Positions 53,684 to 62,414 of a DNA stretch of 64,000 bases are shown here, piece after piece; the stretch's first letter is position 1; every line of letters begins with the position of its first letter. A model generated the notes under the pieces. The model was given only the letters and a program-made list of their open reading frames with translations. It did not search any database and was not told the origin of the DNA. A program made the position numbers and the translations under genes. Source of the DNA: Spirochaetales bacterium UBA6872 (GTDB lineage Bacteria; Spirochaetota; Spirochaetia; Sphaerochaetales; Sphaerochaetaceae); contig DKCO01000052.1 in assembly GCA_002452215.1 (NCBI GenBank), positions 11,976 through 75,975 of the forward strand, written 5' to 3'.

Positions 53684-55810
53684 ATGCCACATGATCTTTT
53701 AGGTATGAGAAACATCGGTATCAGTGCACATATTGACTCCGGTAAGACAACCCTTTCAGAACGTATTCTTTATTACAGTGGAAAAATCCACGCTATCCAT
53801 GACGTTCGTGGCAAGGACGGCGTAGGTGCAACAATGGACTCGATGGACCTTGAAAGAGAGAGAGGAATCACAATCGCATCAGCTGCTACCAATGTTAATT
53901 GGAAAGGTCATGAGATCAATATCATCGACACTCCGGGACACGTCGACTTTACAGTAGAGGTTGAAAGATCTCTTCGTGTTCTTGACGGTGCTATCCTTGT
54001 TCTTTGTTCTGTAGCAGGTGTTCAATCTCAGTCAATTACTGTTGACAGGCAGATGAAGAGATATCATGTTCCAAGACTTGCATTCGTTAATAAGTGTGAT
54101 AGAACTGGAGCAAATCCATTGAGAGTTAAGGATCAGCTTATTGAGAAGCTTGGCCTTAATGCTGTTCTTATGGAGCTTCCAATTGGGCTTGAAGACAAGC
54201 TTAAGGGTGTAGTTGATCTTGTTGCAATGAAAGCATACTACTTCGATGGAGGAGAATCCGGAGAGGATGTCAGAGTCGAAGAGATTCCAGCAGAGATGCT
54301 TGATGATGCAAAAGCAAAGAGGGAAGAGATGCTTGAAGCTGTTTCCATGTGCACTGGCAATGAGGCATTGATGGAGGCTCTTCTTGAAGATCCAGAGAAT
54401 GTCTCTATTGATCTGATCAAAGAGTGTGTAAGAAGAGGAACTATAGCATTGGAGCTTTGCCCTGTATTCATGGGTTCTGCTTACAAGAACAAGGGAATCC
54501 AGCCTTTATTGGATGCTGTTGTTGATTATCTTCCAAATCCGACAGATGTTACAAACATTGCTCTTGACCTTGACAACAATGAACAAGAGGTTGTCCTTGA
54601 GTCCAGAGAGGATGCAAAGCCAGTTGTATTGGCATTCAAGCTTGAGGATGGCCAGTTTGGACAGCTTACATATATAAGAGTGTACCAAGGCTCAATCAAG
54701 AAAGGTGATACGCTTTACAATACAAGAACGAGAAAGAAGTTCAATGTCGGAAGACTTGTAAAGATGCATGCATCGACAATGGAAGATATAACAGAGTGTG
54801 GATGTGGAGAGATTGCTGCTCTATTTGGTATCGATTGTGCTTCAGGCGATACTTTCTGTGATCCAAGCTTGAACTACTCGATGACAAGTATGTATGTTCC
54901 TTCTCCTGTTATTTCATTGGCAATCAAGCCAATTGATAAGAAAGCTGCTGATAACATGGCTAAGGCACTCAACAGATTTACAAAAGAGGACCCAACATTC
55001 CAGACTTATGTAGATCCAGAGTCGAACCAGACAATTATCAAGGGAATGGGCGAGCTTCATTTGGACGTCTATATCGAGAGAATGAAGAGAGAGTATAAGG
55101 CTGAGGTTGAGGTTGGTAAGCCTGAGGTTGCATATAGAGAAGCAATTACACAACGAGCTGACTTTAACTATACACATAAGAAGCAAACAGGTGGTTCTGG
55201 ACAGTATGCTCGTGTTGCAGGATATATCGAGCCAACTGTTCCAGCGTCTGATGATGAGCCAGCAAAGGATTATGAGTTTGTTGATGAAGTAAAGGGTGGA
55301 GCAATCCCTACTGAATACATTCCTTCTTGCGACAAAGGCTTCCAGCTTGCAATCAAGAAAGGAACACAGATTGGGTTCCCTGTAATTGGTGTAAAGTGTG
55401 TTGTAAATGATGGTGCATGGCACCCAGTTGACTCATCAGACCAAGCATTCCAGACTGCTGCTTTGGGTGCATTCAGAGAGGCATATGAGAAAGCAAAACC
55501 AGCTATCTTGGAGCCTATAATGAAAGTTGAAGTTGAAGGCCCATCTGAGTTCCAAGGTAACATCTTTGGTTCGATTAACCAGAGAAGAGGCATGATTGTT
55601 TCTTCTACAGAAGATAACAACCAGTGTACAGTAATTGCAGAGGTTCCTCTTTCAGAGATGTTTGGTTATTCAACAGTCTTGAGATCGCTTACACAAGGAA
55701 AAGCTGAGTTTACTATGGAAGTTGCAAAGTATGGTAAAGTTCCACAGTCTGTTTCCGAGGAATTGAAGAAAGCATACGAAGAGAAGAGAAAGAAGGAAGC
55801 GAATAAATAA
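53684..55810 (+). CDS. fusA: Translation elongation factor G (spirochaetal EFG1 type)
   Basis: This 708-aa GTPase drives ribosomal translocation. G1 AHIDSGKTT (about 15-23), RGITIAS (G2), DTPGHVDF (G3), NKCDRTGA (G4), with domains II-V following (domain IV YTHKKQTGGSGQYARV). The GVGATMDSMDLERERGIT insertion near the switch 1 region matches the mitochondrial/spirochaetal EFG1 group rather than the canonical EF-G. Spirochaetes usually have two paralogues (spdEFG1 and spdEFG2); this looks like the translocase. Strong codon bias and its own terminator. Confidence 0.93.
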   Translation: MPHDLLGMRNIGISAHIDSGKTTLSERILYYSGKIHAIHDVRGKDGVGATMDSMDLERERGITIASAATNVNWKGHEINIIDTPGHVDFTVEVERSLRVLDGAILVLCSVAGVQSQSITVDRQMKRYHVPRLAFVNKCDRTGANPLRVKDQLIEKLGLNAVLMELPIGLEDKLKGVVDLVAMKAYYFDGGESGEDVRVEEIPAEMLDDAKAKREEMLEAVSMCTGNEALMEALLEDPENVSIDLIKECVRRGTIALELCPVFMGSAYKNKGIQPLLDAVVDYLPNPTDVTNIALDLDNNEQEVVLESREDAKPVVLAFKLEDGQFGQLTYIRVYQGSIKKGDTLYNTRTRKKFNVGRLVKMHASTMEDITECGCGEIAALFGIDCASGDTFCDPSLNYSMTSMYVPSPVISLAIKPIDKKAADNMAKALNRFTKEDPTFQTYVDPESNQTIIKGMGELHLDVYIERMKREYKAEVEVGKPEVAYREAITQRADFNYTHKKQTGGSGQYARVAGYIEPTVPASDDEPAKDYEFVDEVKGGAIPTEYIPSCDKGFQLAIKKGTQIGFPVIGVKCVVNDGAWHPVDSSDQAFQTAALGAFREAYEKAKPAILEPIMKVEVEGPSEFQGNIFGSINQRRGMIVSSTEDNNQCTVIAEVPLSEMFGYSTVLRSLTQGKAEFTMEVAKYGKVPQSVSEELKKAYEEKRKKEANK

Positions 55811-55828
55811 GCTTCATGAAAAAGCAAT

Positions 55829-55864
55829 AAACCATACAGTTTTAGAAGCTGTATGGTTTTTTTA
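55829..55864 (+). terminator. Terminator of the EF-G gene
   Basis: AACCATACAG (55830-55839) and CTGTATGGTT (55849-55858) form a perfect 10-bp stem with a T tail. Confidence 0.9.
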
Positions 55865-55925
55865 TAGTCTTCTTTTAGGCTTTTGGAAAGTTTGATATAA
55901 AAAACCTTTATTTTGGGAATGCGCA

Positions 55926-55934
55926 TGTTATAAT
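55926..55934 (+). promoter_or_regulatory. Extended -10 promoter of the RecA-like ATPase gene
   Basis: TG-T-TATAAT (55926-55934) is a perfect extended -10. No convincing -35 at 17 bp is seen. The leader carries AGGAGG before ATG 55966. Confidence 0.6.
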
Positions 55935-55965
55935 CATGTTAAATATTCACTAGGAGGTGCTCATA

Positions 55966-56676
55966 ATGGATATCAAACAACTTAATGCACTAAGCCCTCT
56001 AAGGGCCTTTGAGGATTCCATCAATGGCGGACTTGGAAAAGGCAAATTGGGTGTAATCGTATCGAAGCATGGAGTAGGAAAAACAGCATGCTTGGTTCAT
56101 TTAGCTACTGATAAGCTCTTCAAAGGGGAACATGTAATTCATGTTTCTTTTTCGGGAAATGTTGAACATGTCATAAATTGGTACAAGGAAGTTTTTAGGC
56201 AGATTGCTGAGATACAATCTTTGGATGATGCTGCGATGGTCTACAATTCCATTCTTGCAAATCGTGTTGTTATGAATTTCTCGCAAGAGCAAGTTTCGCT
56301 AGATAAGGTCCTTGCTTCTCTTGAGTCGTTGATAAAACAAGGCTCATTCCAGGCTGATGCAATTCTATTCGATGGCTTTAAGCTTACAGTTGCTTCTGCT
56401 GAGGATATCAAGAAGATCAGAGAATTTGCTGAGAAGATGAACCTCGAGATTTGGTTTAGTGTCTCTCCTGTCAAACCTGATGTAGTTTATGATGAATACG
56501 GTGTGCCTAATACACTCTTGAAGTATTATGACGATATAGATGTGCTTGTTGCATTAAAATACGATGAAAGTATTGATAAAGTTATCTTGACTGTCGTTAG
56601 AGCACATCATGAAACAGTTCCAAAACCAGCAAAGGTTTATTTGGATCCCAAAACAATGCTTATTTCCAATCATTAA
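55966..56676 (+). CDS. RecA/KaiC-like P-loop ATPase
   Basis: This 236-aa cytoplasmic protein has Walker A SKHGVGKTACL near residue 28 and a Walker B-like DAILFDGFKLTV near residue 130, with a compact RecA-like fold. The protein is widespread-looking in spirochaetes as a hypothetical; no partner domain is present. The start is ATG 55966 (AGGAGG at 9 nt); a GTG three codons earlier is less likely. Neighbours do not reveal its role; a regulator of a large assembly is possible. Confidence 0.65.
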   Translation: MDIKQLNALSPLRAFEDSINGGLGKGKLGVIVSKHGVGKTACLVHLATDKLFKGEHVIHVSFSGNVEHVINWYKEVFRQIAEIQSLDDAAMVYNSILANRVVMNFSQEQVSLDKVLASLESLIKQGSFQADAILFDGFKLTVASAEDIKKIREFAEKMNLEIWFSVSPVKPDVVYDEYGVPNTLLKYYDDIDVLVALKYDESIDKVILTVVRAHHETVPKPAKVYLDPKTMLISNH

Positions 56677-56696
56677 TTGATTTGTATTGAATATAT

Positions 56697-56728
56697 AGGG
56701 CAGGAGCGTTTACCCCTGCCTTATTTTT
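56697..56728. terminator. Terminator between the RecA-like gene and ispF
   Basis: GGGCAGG-AGCGTTTACC-CCTGCC is followed on the plus strand by TTATTTTT. It closes the plus-strand ATPase gene and may also act on the convergent ispF side. Confidence 0.7.
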
Positions 56729-56730
56729 GG

Positions 56731-57195
56731 CTATTTGCTTTCCAGAAGTACCACAACTTCAGCTTTGATTGCATTCCCTTTTCCGATTTCTCCAAGTCCT
56801 TCATTTGTTTTTGCTTTGATGGAGACTTGCTCTATGCCTATTGAGCATAGCTCTGCTACATACTTTCTTATTTTGTATATGTATGGCTGCAACTTAAAAC
56901 CTTCGAGCGTTATTGTTGAATCTATGTTTATGAATTTTGGGTCTGTGTTTTCCAAAACATATTCCAAGAGCGATCTTGAGTCAGCATCCTTGTATTTATT
57001 ATCATCTGGAGGAAAAAAAGCTCCTATATCGCCGAGAGCAAGTGCTCCAAGTATTGCATCGATAAGGGCATGTAGCAACACATCTCCATCAGAGTGCGCA
57101 ATGCTTCCTTTTGTGTGTGGAATGGGTAACCCGCCTATGTACAATGGTCTTCCTTCTTGAAGTTTATGGATATCATTTCCAAAACCGATTCTCAT
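56731..57195 (-). CDS. ispF: 2-C-methyl-D-erythritol 2,4-cyclodiphosphate synthase
   Basis: This 154-aa MEP-pathway enzyme has the start MRIGFGNDIHKL, metal ligands in GNDIH (Asp8, His10) and HSDGDVLLHALIDAIL (His42), and GEIGKGNAIKAE near the end. Trimeric fold length is normal. Its ATG overlaps the ispD stop (ATGA), so the pair is coupled; in some treponemes the two are fused. Confidence 0.96.
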   Translation of the reverse strand: MRIGFGNDIHKLQEGRPLYIGGLPIPHTKGSIAHSDGDVLLHALIDAILGALALGDIGAFFPPDDNKYKDADSRSLLEYVLENTDPKFINIDSTITLEGFKLQPYIYKIRKYVAELCSIGIEQVSIKAKTNEGLGEIGKGNAIKAEVVVLLESK

Positions 57196-57989
57196 AAGTC
57201 CTCCTTTTGTTGCATCAATTCTCGCATTCTTTTTACAGCCTTTGCAGAATGTCTGCCTTCCTCTCTAGCTTTGATATATTCCTCAATTTGTTCATTTGCA
57301 CCAGGAATGTCCCTAAAGTATGTGATCTTTCTATTTTCTTCACTCCCTTGTACTACAGAACATGGAAATCCTGCCATAGTGTAGACTTCGATATCATCCT
57401 TTGCCACTACATCATCTGGCAATGATTGGTAGGCTACTATCAGATTGTCTGACTTGAAGATCTGAGGTGTTTGCACTCTTATTGTATTCTTTGAGTCGAT
57501 ATTTTCTTCAATCATGCCATTGTTTCCGAGTTTCTTTAGAGCGTCTGTAACTCTAATAGCAGGAGCAGCTGCTCCCATGACAGAGGCTGTTGCCAATGTT
57601 GTTATAATCAACTCTGGAGTCAAGAAAGGCCTTGCTCCGTCATGGATTGCAATGTATTCGAAGTCAAAAGGCAAATCCGATAGTGCTTTAATTGCTTTTT
57701 TCACAGATTCGGTTCTGCTCTTTCCTCCTTCCAATATCAAGAGAGGGAGTCCATTGACGTTGACAAGATCCTCAAGTGCAACAACAGTCTCGTCTTCAGA
57801 ACCTTTAGGGCAAGTCACTACCATTGCTACAAGGCCTGGTATCTCAAAAAAAGGTTCTGCTGCTTTGTATAGTACTGTATGTCCGTCAATTGATAGATAT
57901 TCTTTCTTTACTTTATCATCGCGTCCTTTGTTGAAACGCTCAGATGATCCTGCCGCAGTTATTATTGTTGCAAAAGATGGTATATTCAT
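57192..57989 (-). CDS. ispD: 2-C-methyl-D-erythritol 4-phosphate cytidylyltransferase
   Basis: This 265-aa enzyme has the CTP-binding AAGSSERF loop (about 12-19) with TVLYKAAEPFF, and the IHDGARPFL metal motif near residue 110. The start is 57989 (MNIPSFAT) after GGGGGAAG; the TTG at 58016 would overlap carD needlessly. It lies between carD and ispF. Confidence 0.94.
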   Translation of the reverse strand: MNIPSFATIITAAGSSERFNKGRDDKVKKEYLSIDGHTVLYKAAEPFFEIPGLVAMVVTCPKGSEDETVVALEDLVNVNGLPLLILEGGKSRTESVKKAIKALSDLPFDFEYIAIHDGARPFLTPELIITTLATASVMGAAAPAIRVTDALKKLGNNGMIEENIDSKNTIRVQTPQIFKSDNLIVAYQSLPDDVVAKDDIEVYTMAGFPCSVVQGSEENRKITYFRDIPGANEQIEEYIKAREEGRHSAKAVKRMRELMQQKEDL

Positions 57990-58005
57990 TGCTTCCCCCA
58001 GACAT

Positions 58006-58497
58006 CTATTCCTCAAGTTTAGTGAAGATTTCTCTTCTTGTTTCTTCGCTATTAATTCCTAGCACATAAGAAGATTCATCTACAAGCATGGAAAGTGCGC
58101 TTTCATAGAGTTTTCTTTCAAGAGTGGGCAATTCTTTTATTTTGGAACGCCTATATAGGACATTTACAACCATTGCAATTGATTTAATCTCTCCGCTTTT
58201 TAACAAGACTTTGTTTTCTTCCATCCTTGTTTTCCAGTCTTGTGCACATTTTACTTCTTTTTCGGATAGTAGATTGAAAGCACTCTCTACATCATCTTTC
58301 GAGCAGATATGCCTTAGTCCTAGATTTACAGCTTCATGCTCTGGCAAAAGAACATCCATGTCTGATGATTTGAGTTTTATTCTTAAGTATTTTTTATCAT
58401 TCCTGGTTTCTAGGTCTTTGATAAAACCGATTCCAAGAGAAGAGTAAACAACGGCATCGCCAGTTGCGAAAAATGAAGTTAATTCTGTACTATCCAT
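58006..58497 (-). CDS. carD: CarD/CdnL-family transcription factor
   Basis: This 163-aa protein has the RNAP-interaction domain with GDAVVYSSLGIGFIKDLET and PEHEAVNLGLRHI, and a DNA-contact helical domain KELPTLERKLYESAL near residue 130. CarD stabilises the RNAP-promoter open complex. The carD-ispD-ispF order is conserved in other bacteria. Transcription has a good promoter whose -10 (TAGCAT, with TTGAAA at 17 bp) ends 6 nt before the ATG, so it appears leaderless. Confidence 0.9.
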   Translation of the reverse strand: MDSTELTSFFATGDAVVYSSLGIGFIKDLETRNDKKYLRIKLKSSDMDVLLPEHEAVNLGLRHICSKDDVESAFNLLSEKEVKCAQDWKTRMEENKVLLKSGEIKSIAMVVNVLYRRSKIKELPTLERKLYESALSMLVDESSYVLGINSEETRREIFTKLEE

Positions 58498-58503
58498 ATA
58501 ATT

Positions 58504-58532
58504 ATGCTAGCAGAAAATCTTGTTTTTTTCAA
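58504..58532 (-). promoter_or_regulatory. Promoter for a probably leaderless carD mRNA
   Basis: On the minus strand -35 TTGAAA, a 17-bp spacer and -10 TAGCAT are followed by AATTAT and then the ATG at 58497. No Shine-Dalgarno is possible in 6 nt. Confidence 0.65.
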
Positions 58533-58591
58533 AGCTGAAGCAAGTTTTAATTAAAATGGAGAGCTCTCTTTATATAGCACAATGTTTGAAT

Positions 58592-58605
58592 TATAATCAT
58601 TGAAT
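58592..58605 (+). promoter_or_regulatory. -10 region for a probably leaderless malQ mRNA
   Basis: TATAAT (58592-58597) ends 8 nt before ATG 58606, with TTTATA 17 bp upstream as -35. No ribosome site is present. Confidence 0.6.
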
Positions 58606-60120
58606 ATGAAGAAAAACGAAAGAAAAACAGGTGTACTTTTGCATATAACAAGTTTGCCATCGGATTATGGCATAGGCGATTTAGGCAAGGAGGCTTATGC
58701 TTTTGTTGATTCGCTTGTGGAAAACAAAATCTCTCTTTGGCAAATTCTCCCAACAGGACCTACAGGTTTTGGTGATAGCCCATACGCATCGCGCTCAGCT
58801 TTCGCTGGTAATGAGCTTTTTATCTCTCCTGAGAGGTTGTATCTTGGTGGCTATCTTGATTTAGATGATGTGAGGAAAAAAGCGCATGAGACAGAGAGAG
58901 TCGATTACTCTGCATCTCGTGATTTCAAGATGCCTCTTTTGTTTAAGGCCGCAAAGCGTTTCTTGAAAGAGAAGAACAAGGAATATAAGGAATATCTTGC
59001 TTTCAGAAGAGAAGAGTCTTCATGGCTTGAGGATTATGCACTTTTTCAGGCGCTATGCTCAAAGTACAATGATTCCAGATGGTATCTTTGCTGGGACAAG
59101 GATTTGAGACGAAGAGACGAGAAGGCTCTTTTGAAAGCGATGAAAGAAGAAAAGGAGATTGTCGATATATACACAGTATTGCAATACTTCTTCTTCTCCC
59201 AGTGGGCAAAGCTAAAGGAATATGCCAATGGAAAGGGGCTGGAGATAATAGGTGATATCCCAATCTTTATTGCATCCGATTCATCTGATGCTTGGGCTCA
59301 TCCAGAACTTTTGATGATCGATCAGGACGGACAGCAAGAGGCTGGATCTGGAGTGCCACCAGATGCTTTCAGCTCTACAGGTCAGCTTTGGGGAAATCCT
59401 CTTTACAGATGGGAGGAACATGAAAAAACTGGCTTTGATTGGTGGATTAAGAGGATCAAAGCATCTTTGAGACTTTGCAATATAATAAGAATTGATCATT
59501 TCAGAGGCTTTGAGGCGTATTGGCAAGTTCCAGCAGGAGAGTCAACAGCTATGAATGGAAAGTGGGTAAAGGGACCAGGCCAGAAGTTCTTTGATGCAAT
59601 CAAGAAAGCGCTTGGTGATGATCTGCCGATTATTGCTGAGGATCTTGGAGTAATTACACCAGAGGTAGAAAAGCTTAGAGATGATAATAATCTTCCAGGG
59701 ATGAAGATATTGCAATTTGCATTTGGATTTGATGACTCTGGGAAATTCGATACATCTAATGCTTATCTTCCACATAACTGTGGCTATCAATCGGTTGCTT
59801 ACACAGGCACGCATGACAATAATACAACAGTAGGATGGTATAGATCGCTCGATGATAGATCAAAAGACTATGTTAGACGTTATCTCGAGTGCGCTGACCA
59901 AGATGTTCTTTGGAGAGCAATCAGAGCTTTGATGATGTGTCATTCAAAATGGGTTATATTCCCTATGCAAGATATCCTAGGCCTTGATGAGAGTGCAAGG
60001 ATGAATGTTCCTTCTACATGTGGCTCATCAAACTGGTCTTGGAAGATGAATAGAGATGATATCAATTCCCCATCTTTTGCAGGAATTAAGTATTATAGTG
60101 AACTCTATGGAAGAGCCTAG
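58606..60120 (+). CDS. malQ: 4-alpha-glucanotransferase (amylomaltase)
   Basis: This GH77 enzyme of about 504 aa transfers alpha-1,4-glucan segments in glycogen or maltodextrin metabolism. Motifs GVLLHITSLPSDYGIGDLG and LPTGPTGFGDSPYASRSAFA near the N-terminus, catalytic regions RIDHFRGFEAYW (Asp nucleophile) and IIAEDLGVITPEV (acid/base Glu), and YTGTHDNNTTVGWY (third catalytic Asp) are all present. ATG 58606 is preferred to TTG 58600. Confidence 0.95.
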   Translation: MKKNERKTGVLLHITSLPSDYGIGDLGKEAYAFVDSLVENKISLWQILPTGPTGFGDSPYASRSAFAGNELFISPERLYLGGYLDLDDVRKKAHETERVDYSASRDFKMPLLFKAAKRFLKEKNKEYKEYLAFRREESSWLEDYALFQALCSKYNDSRWYLCWDKDLRRRDEKALLKAMKEEKEIVDIYTVLQYFFFSQWAKLKEYANGKGLEIIGDIPIFIASDSSDAWAHPELLMIDQDGQQEAGSGVPPDAFSSTGQLWGNPLYRWEEHEKTGFDWWIKRIKASLRLCNIIRIDHFRGFEAYWQVPAGESTAMNGKWVKGPGQKFFDAIKKALGDDLPIIAEDLGVITPEVEKLRDDNNLPGMKILQFAFGFDDSGKFDTSNAYLPHNCGYQSVAYTGTHDNNTTVGWYRSLDDRSKDYVRRYLECADQDVLWRAIRALMMCHSKWVIFPMQDILGLDESARMNVPSTCGSSNWSWKMNRDDINSPSFAGIKYYSELYGRA

Positions 60121-60122
60121 AG

Positions 60123-60827
60123 ATGAATATCCTTCTCTTTAAGGAAAATGAGACTCATCTCGACAAAAAAGATGCAAGATCTGAGCATATCAGGAAAATC
60201 TTGCATCTTAAAAAGGGCGATTCATTCAAAGCTGGGATCATAAATGGAAAGCAAGGTGTTGCGACAATTGTCTCAGACTTGGATGGCTTTGATCTTTCTT
60301 TTGCTTTCGACAAAGATAAATCATCGCTCTATCCTCTTACATTGATTGTTGCCCAAGTGCGTCCTATTTGCATGAAGAGGATATTGAGAGAAGCTGTCTC
60401 ATTAGGTGTTGAACGCTTGATTCTACCCGTCTCAGATCTTGGAGAGAAGAGTTATCTGGAATCTGCATTGTACAAAGATAACGAGTATGAAAGCATTCTT
60501 CTCGATGGTGCTATGCAATCTGGTTTCACAGGAGTAAGCGAATGCATCCTTGCGAAAAATGTGGAAGAAGCAATAATGCTTGTCGACAGTGACGAAAAGC
60601 TTTTGCTCGATAATGTAATAGGTGCAAATGCTCTATCATCGCTTGATCTGAATGGTAAAAGCGTCACTCTTGCAATAGGTCCTGAGCGAGGATGGACAGA
60701 AAGAGAGAGAAAGATTTTTATAGATAATGGATTTTCGCCATGCCTTCTTGGCTCCAGAATTCTAAGGACAGAGACAGCATCTGTTGCTGCATCAGCGCTA
60801 GCTCTTAGTCTTATGGGCTTTATCTAA
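60123..60827 (+). CDS. rsmE: 16S rRNA m3U1498 methyltransferase
   Basis: This 234-aa SPOUT methyltransferase has RNA-binding N-terminus and the knot signatures AIGPERGWTERERKIF and LGSRILRTETASVAA. RsmE methylates U1498 of 16S rRNA. It lies 2 bp after malQ on the same strand, with a weak ribosome site. Confidence 0.94.
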   Translation: MNILLFKENETHLDKKDARSEHIRKILHLKKGDSFKAGIINGKQGVATIVSDLDGFDLSFAFDKDKSSLYPLTLIVAQVRPICMKRILREAVSLGVERLILPVSDLGEKSYLESALYKDNEYESILLDGAMQSGFTGVSECILAKNVEEAIMLVDSDEKLLLDNVIGANALSSLDLNGKSVTLAIGPERGWTERERKIFIDNGFSPCLLGSRILRTETASVAASALALSLMGFI

Positions 60828-60907
60828 TTGGCTATGATTTCGGTGAACAGCCTTGGTTTTGACGCTCTGGAACATTGTCTCAGCTCCGTCGTTTTTGATA
60901 TATTATT

Positions 60908-60940
60908 AGTGAAACATAATTCAGTGAATCGTACTTCACT
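60908..60940 (+). repeat. AGTGAA repeats before the DUF234 ATPase gene
   Basis: AGTGAA occurs at 60908-60913 and 60923-60928, and the second forms a palindrome with TTCACT (60935-60940) around TCGTAC. They precede ribosome site AAGGAG of the next gene and may be operators for autoregulation. Confidence 0.45.
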
Positions 60941-60954
60941 TATATAAGGAGCAT

Positions 60955-62322
60955 ATGTTTAAGGCACGAGAAAAAGAAAAAAAAGATTTGATTTCATTTA
61001 TAGCTTCCAAAGATACAAAAGCTGCCTTGGTTTATGGAATTAGGCGCGTGGGGAAGACAACTTTGATCTTGGAAAGCCTGAGGCAATCAAATGTAGAGTA
61101 TATATATTATGAATGCATAAAAGCTCCAGAGGATATAAATCTTGGAATTATATCGCAAAAAGTTTCCAAACAACTAGGGTTACCTGAGATTGTTTTCAAG
61201 AATTTCCTTTCGCTTTTCGAGTACTTAGAGAGCCTAGAAAGAACCATTGTTTTTGTTTTGGATGAATATCAATATTTGAAACAAGGTTTTAAATCTTGTG
61301 ATGCGGATTCGCTTTTTCAGCATATTATAGATGGCATGAAACCCAGAATCAAAATCATATTCTCTGGCTCCTATGTTTCCATGATGAAAGAGCTTCTGGA
61401 TTATGGGAATCCTCTATTTGGACGCTTCCAGCTAGTAGAGAAATTGGATCCTATGGATTATTATGATTCATCCCTCTTCTATGATGGGCGAAGTTGTAGA
61501 GAGAAGATTTGTTTTTATTCTGTTTTTGGAGGCTCTCCTTTATCATCGTCCTCAATCACTTCTTCCTCGCTTGAAGAAAATATCATAAATCTTATATTGT
61601 CGCCTAAAGGAGTGTTAAGGCTTTATATACAATTCATTTTATTCTCTGAGCTTCGAAAGGTTGACTTTGCCAATAGGATATTAGAGGTTTTAGCTAATGG
61701 CAAAAAAAGGTACAGTGAAATAGAAAACGCACTTAATATTTCTTCATCTGGAGCGCTTGCAAAGCAATTGTCATGCTTGGAGGAGATGGAGATCATAAGG
61801 AAAGTAGTGCCCATAAATTCAAAATGCGACAAAAGAAAAACATTTTATGCAATAAGTGATAATCTTATTCGCTTCTATTATTGTTATGTCTACAGAAACC
61901 TTGATGAGATTGCAAGGCTAGGAGAGAGGTCTTTCTTCTCATCATATATCAAACCAAGCTTGGATACATTTATAAGCTACCGCTTTGAGGATATTTGCAA
62001 AGAGTACTTTTCAAGACTTGCACACAAATGGCAATTGCCTGGTCTAATGGATATTGGCACCTATTGGTATGATGACAAGATAAGAAAAACGAATGGCGAG
62101 TTTGATATCGCGCTTGAATATAATGATGGCTATGAAATATGGGAAGCCAAATTCCTAAAGAGCCCGATGCCAAAGAGTATGATTGAAAAGGAAGTTGATG
62201 AAATAAAGCAAATTGGGTCAATGCAGATAAGAGCAATAGGGGTTATATCATCATCAGGCTTTGAATCCACAGATGGCAATTACAAATACCTAAATGCCGA
62301 AGATTTATATAAAATACGCTAA
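60955..62322 (+). CDS. AAA ATPase of the archaeal-type ATPase_2/DUF234 family
   Basis: This 455-aa protein has Walker A YGIRRVGKTTL (about 26-36), Walker B TIVFVLDEYQYL, a FSGSYVSMMKELL sensor-like region, and a winged-helix plus C-terminal nuclease-like part (EFDIALEY, WEAKFLKSP) resembling PD-(D/E)XK. Function is unknown; members are frequent in gut bacteria and archaea. Start follows AAGGAG 3-4 nt upstream. The next gene encodes a related DUF4143-type ATPase. Confidence 0.82.
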   Translation: MFKAREKEKKDLISFIASKDTKAALVYGIRRVGKTTLILESLRQSNVEYIYYECIKAPEDINLGIISQKVSKQLGLPEIVFKNFLSLFEYLESLERTIVFVLDEYQYLKQGFKSCDADSLFQHIIDGMKPRIKIIFSGSYVSMMKELLDYGNPLFGRFQLVEKLDPMDYYDSSLFYDGRSCREKICFYSVFGGSPLSSSSITSSSLEENIINLILSPKGVLRLYIQFILFSELRKVDFANRILEVLANGKKRYSEIENALNISSSGALAKQLSCLEEMEIIRKVVPINSKCDKRKTFYAISDNLIRFYYCYVYRNLDEIARLGERSFFSSYIKPSLDTFISYRFEDICKEYFSRLAHKWQLPGLMDIGTYWYDDKIRKTNGEFDIALEYNDGYEIWEAKFLKSPMPKSMIEKEVDEIKQIGSMQIRAIGVISSSGFESTDGNYKYLNAEDLYKIR

Positions 62323-62414
62323 AAACCCTGATTTGGTGTAATCTTGATTATAAAAAATCGCGAATTGGTGTAATTTATAGTTTAAAAAATCCCGATTTGG
62401 TGTAAACTTACTCT
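62323..62414 (+). repeat. Three 32-bp-spaced iterons before the DUF4143 ATPase gene
   Basis: TTGGTGTAA occurs at 62333-62341, 62365-62373 and 62397-62405, exactly 32 bp apart (three helical turns). Each is preceded by AAAAA(C/T)C(C/G)(C/T)GA(T/A). The third ends 9 bp before the ATG. They look like operators or protein-binding iterons for the ATPase itself. Too few and too short to be a CRISPR array. Confidence 0.7.

Noticed and set aside
58006..58016. Overlap of ispD and carD coding regions
   Set aside because: It disappears when ispD starts at the better supported ATG 57989.
62323..62414. CRISPR array
   Set aside because: Only three imperfect repeats of about 20 bp with 12-nt gaps, no cas genes, and direct abutment on a start codon.
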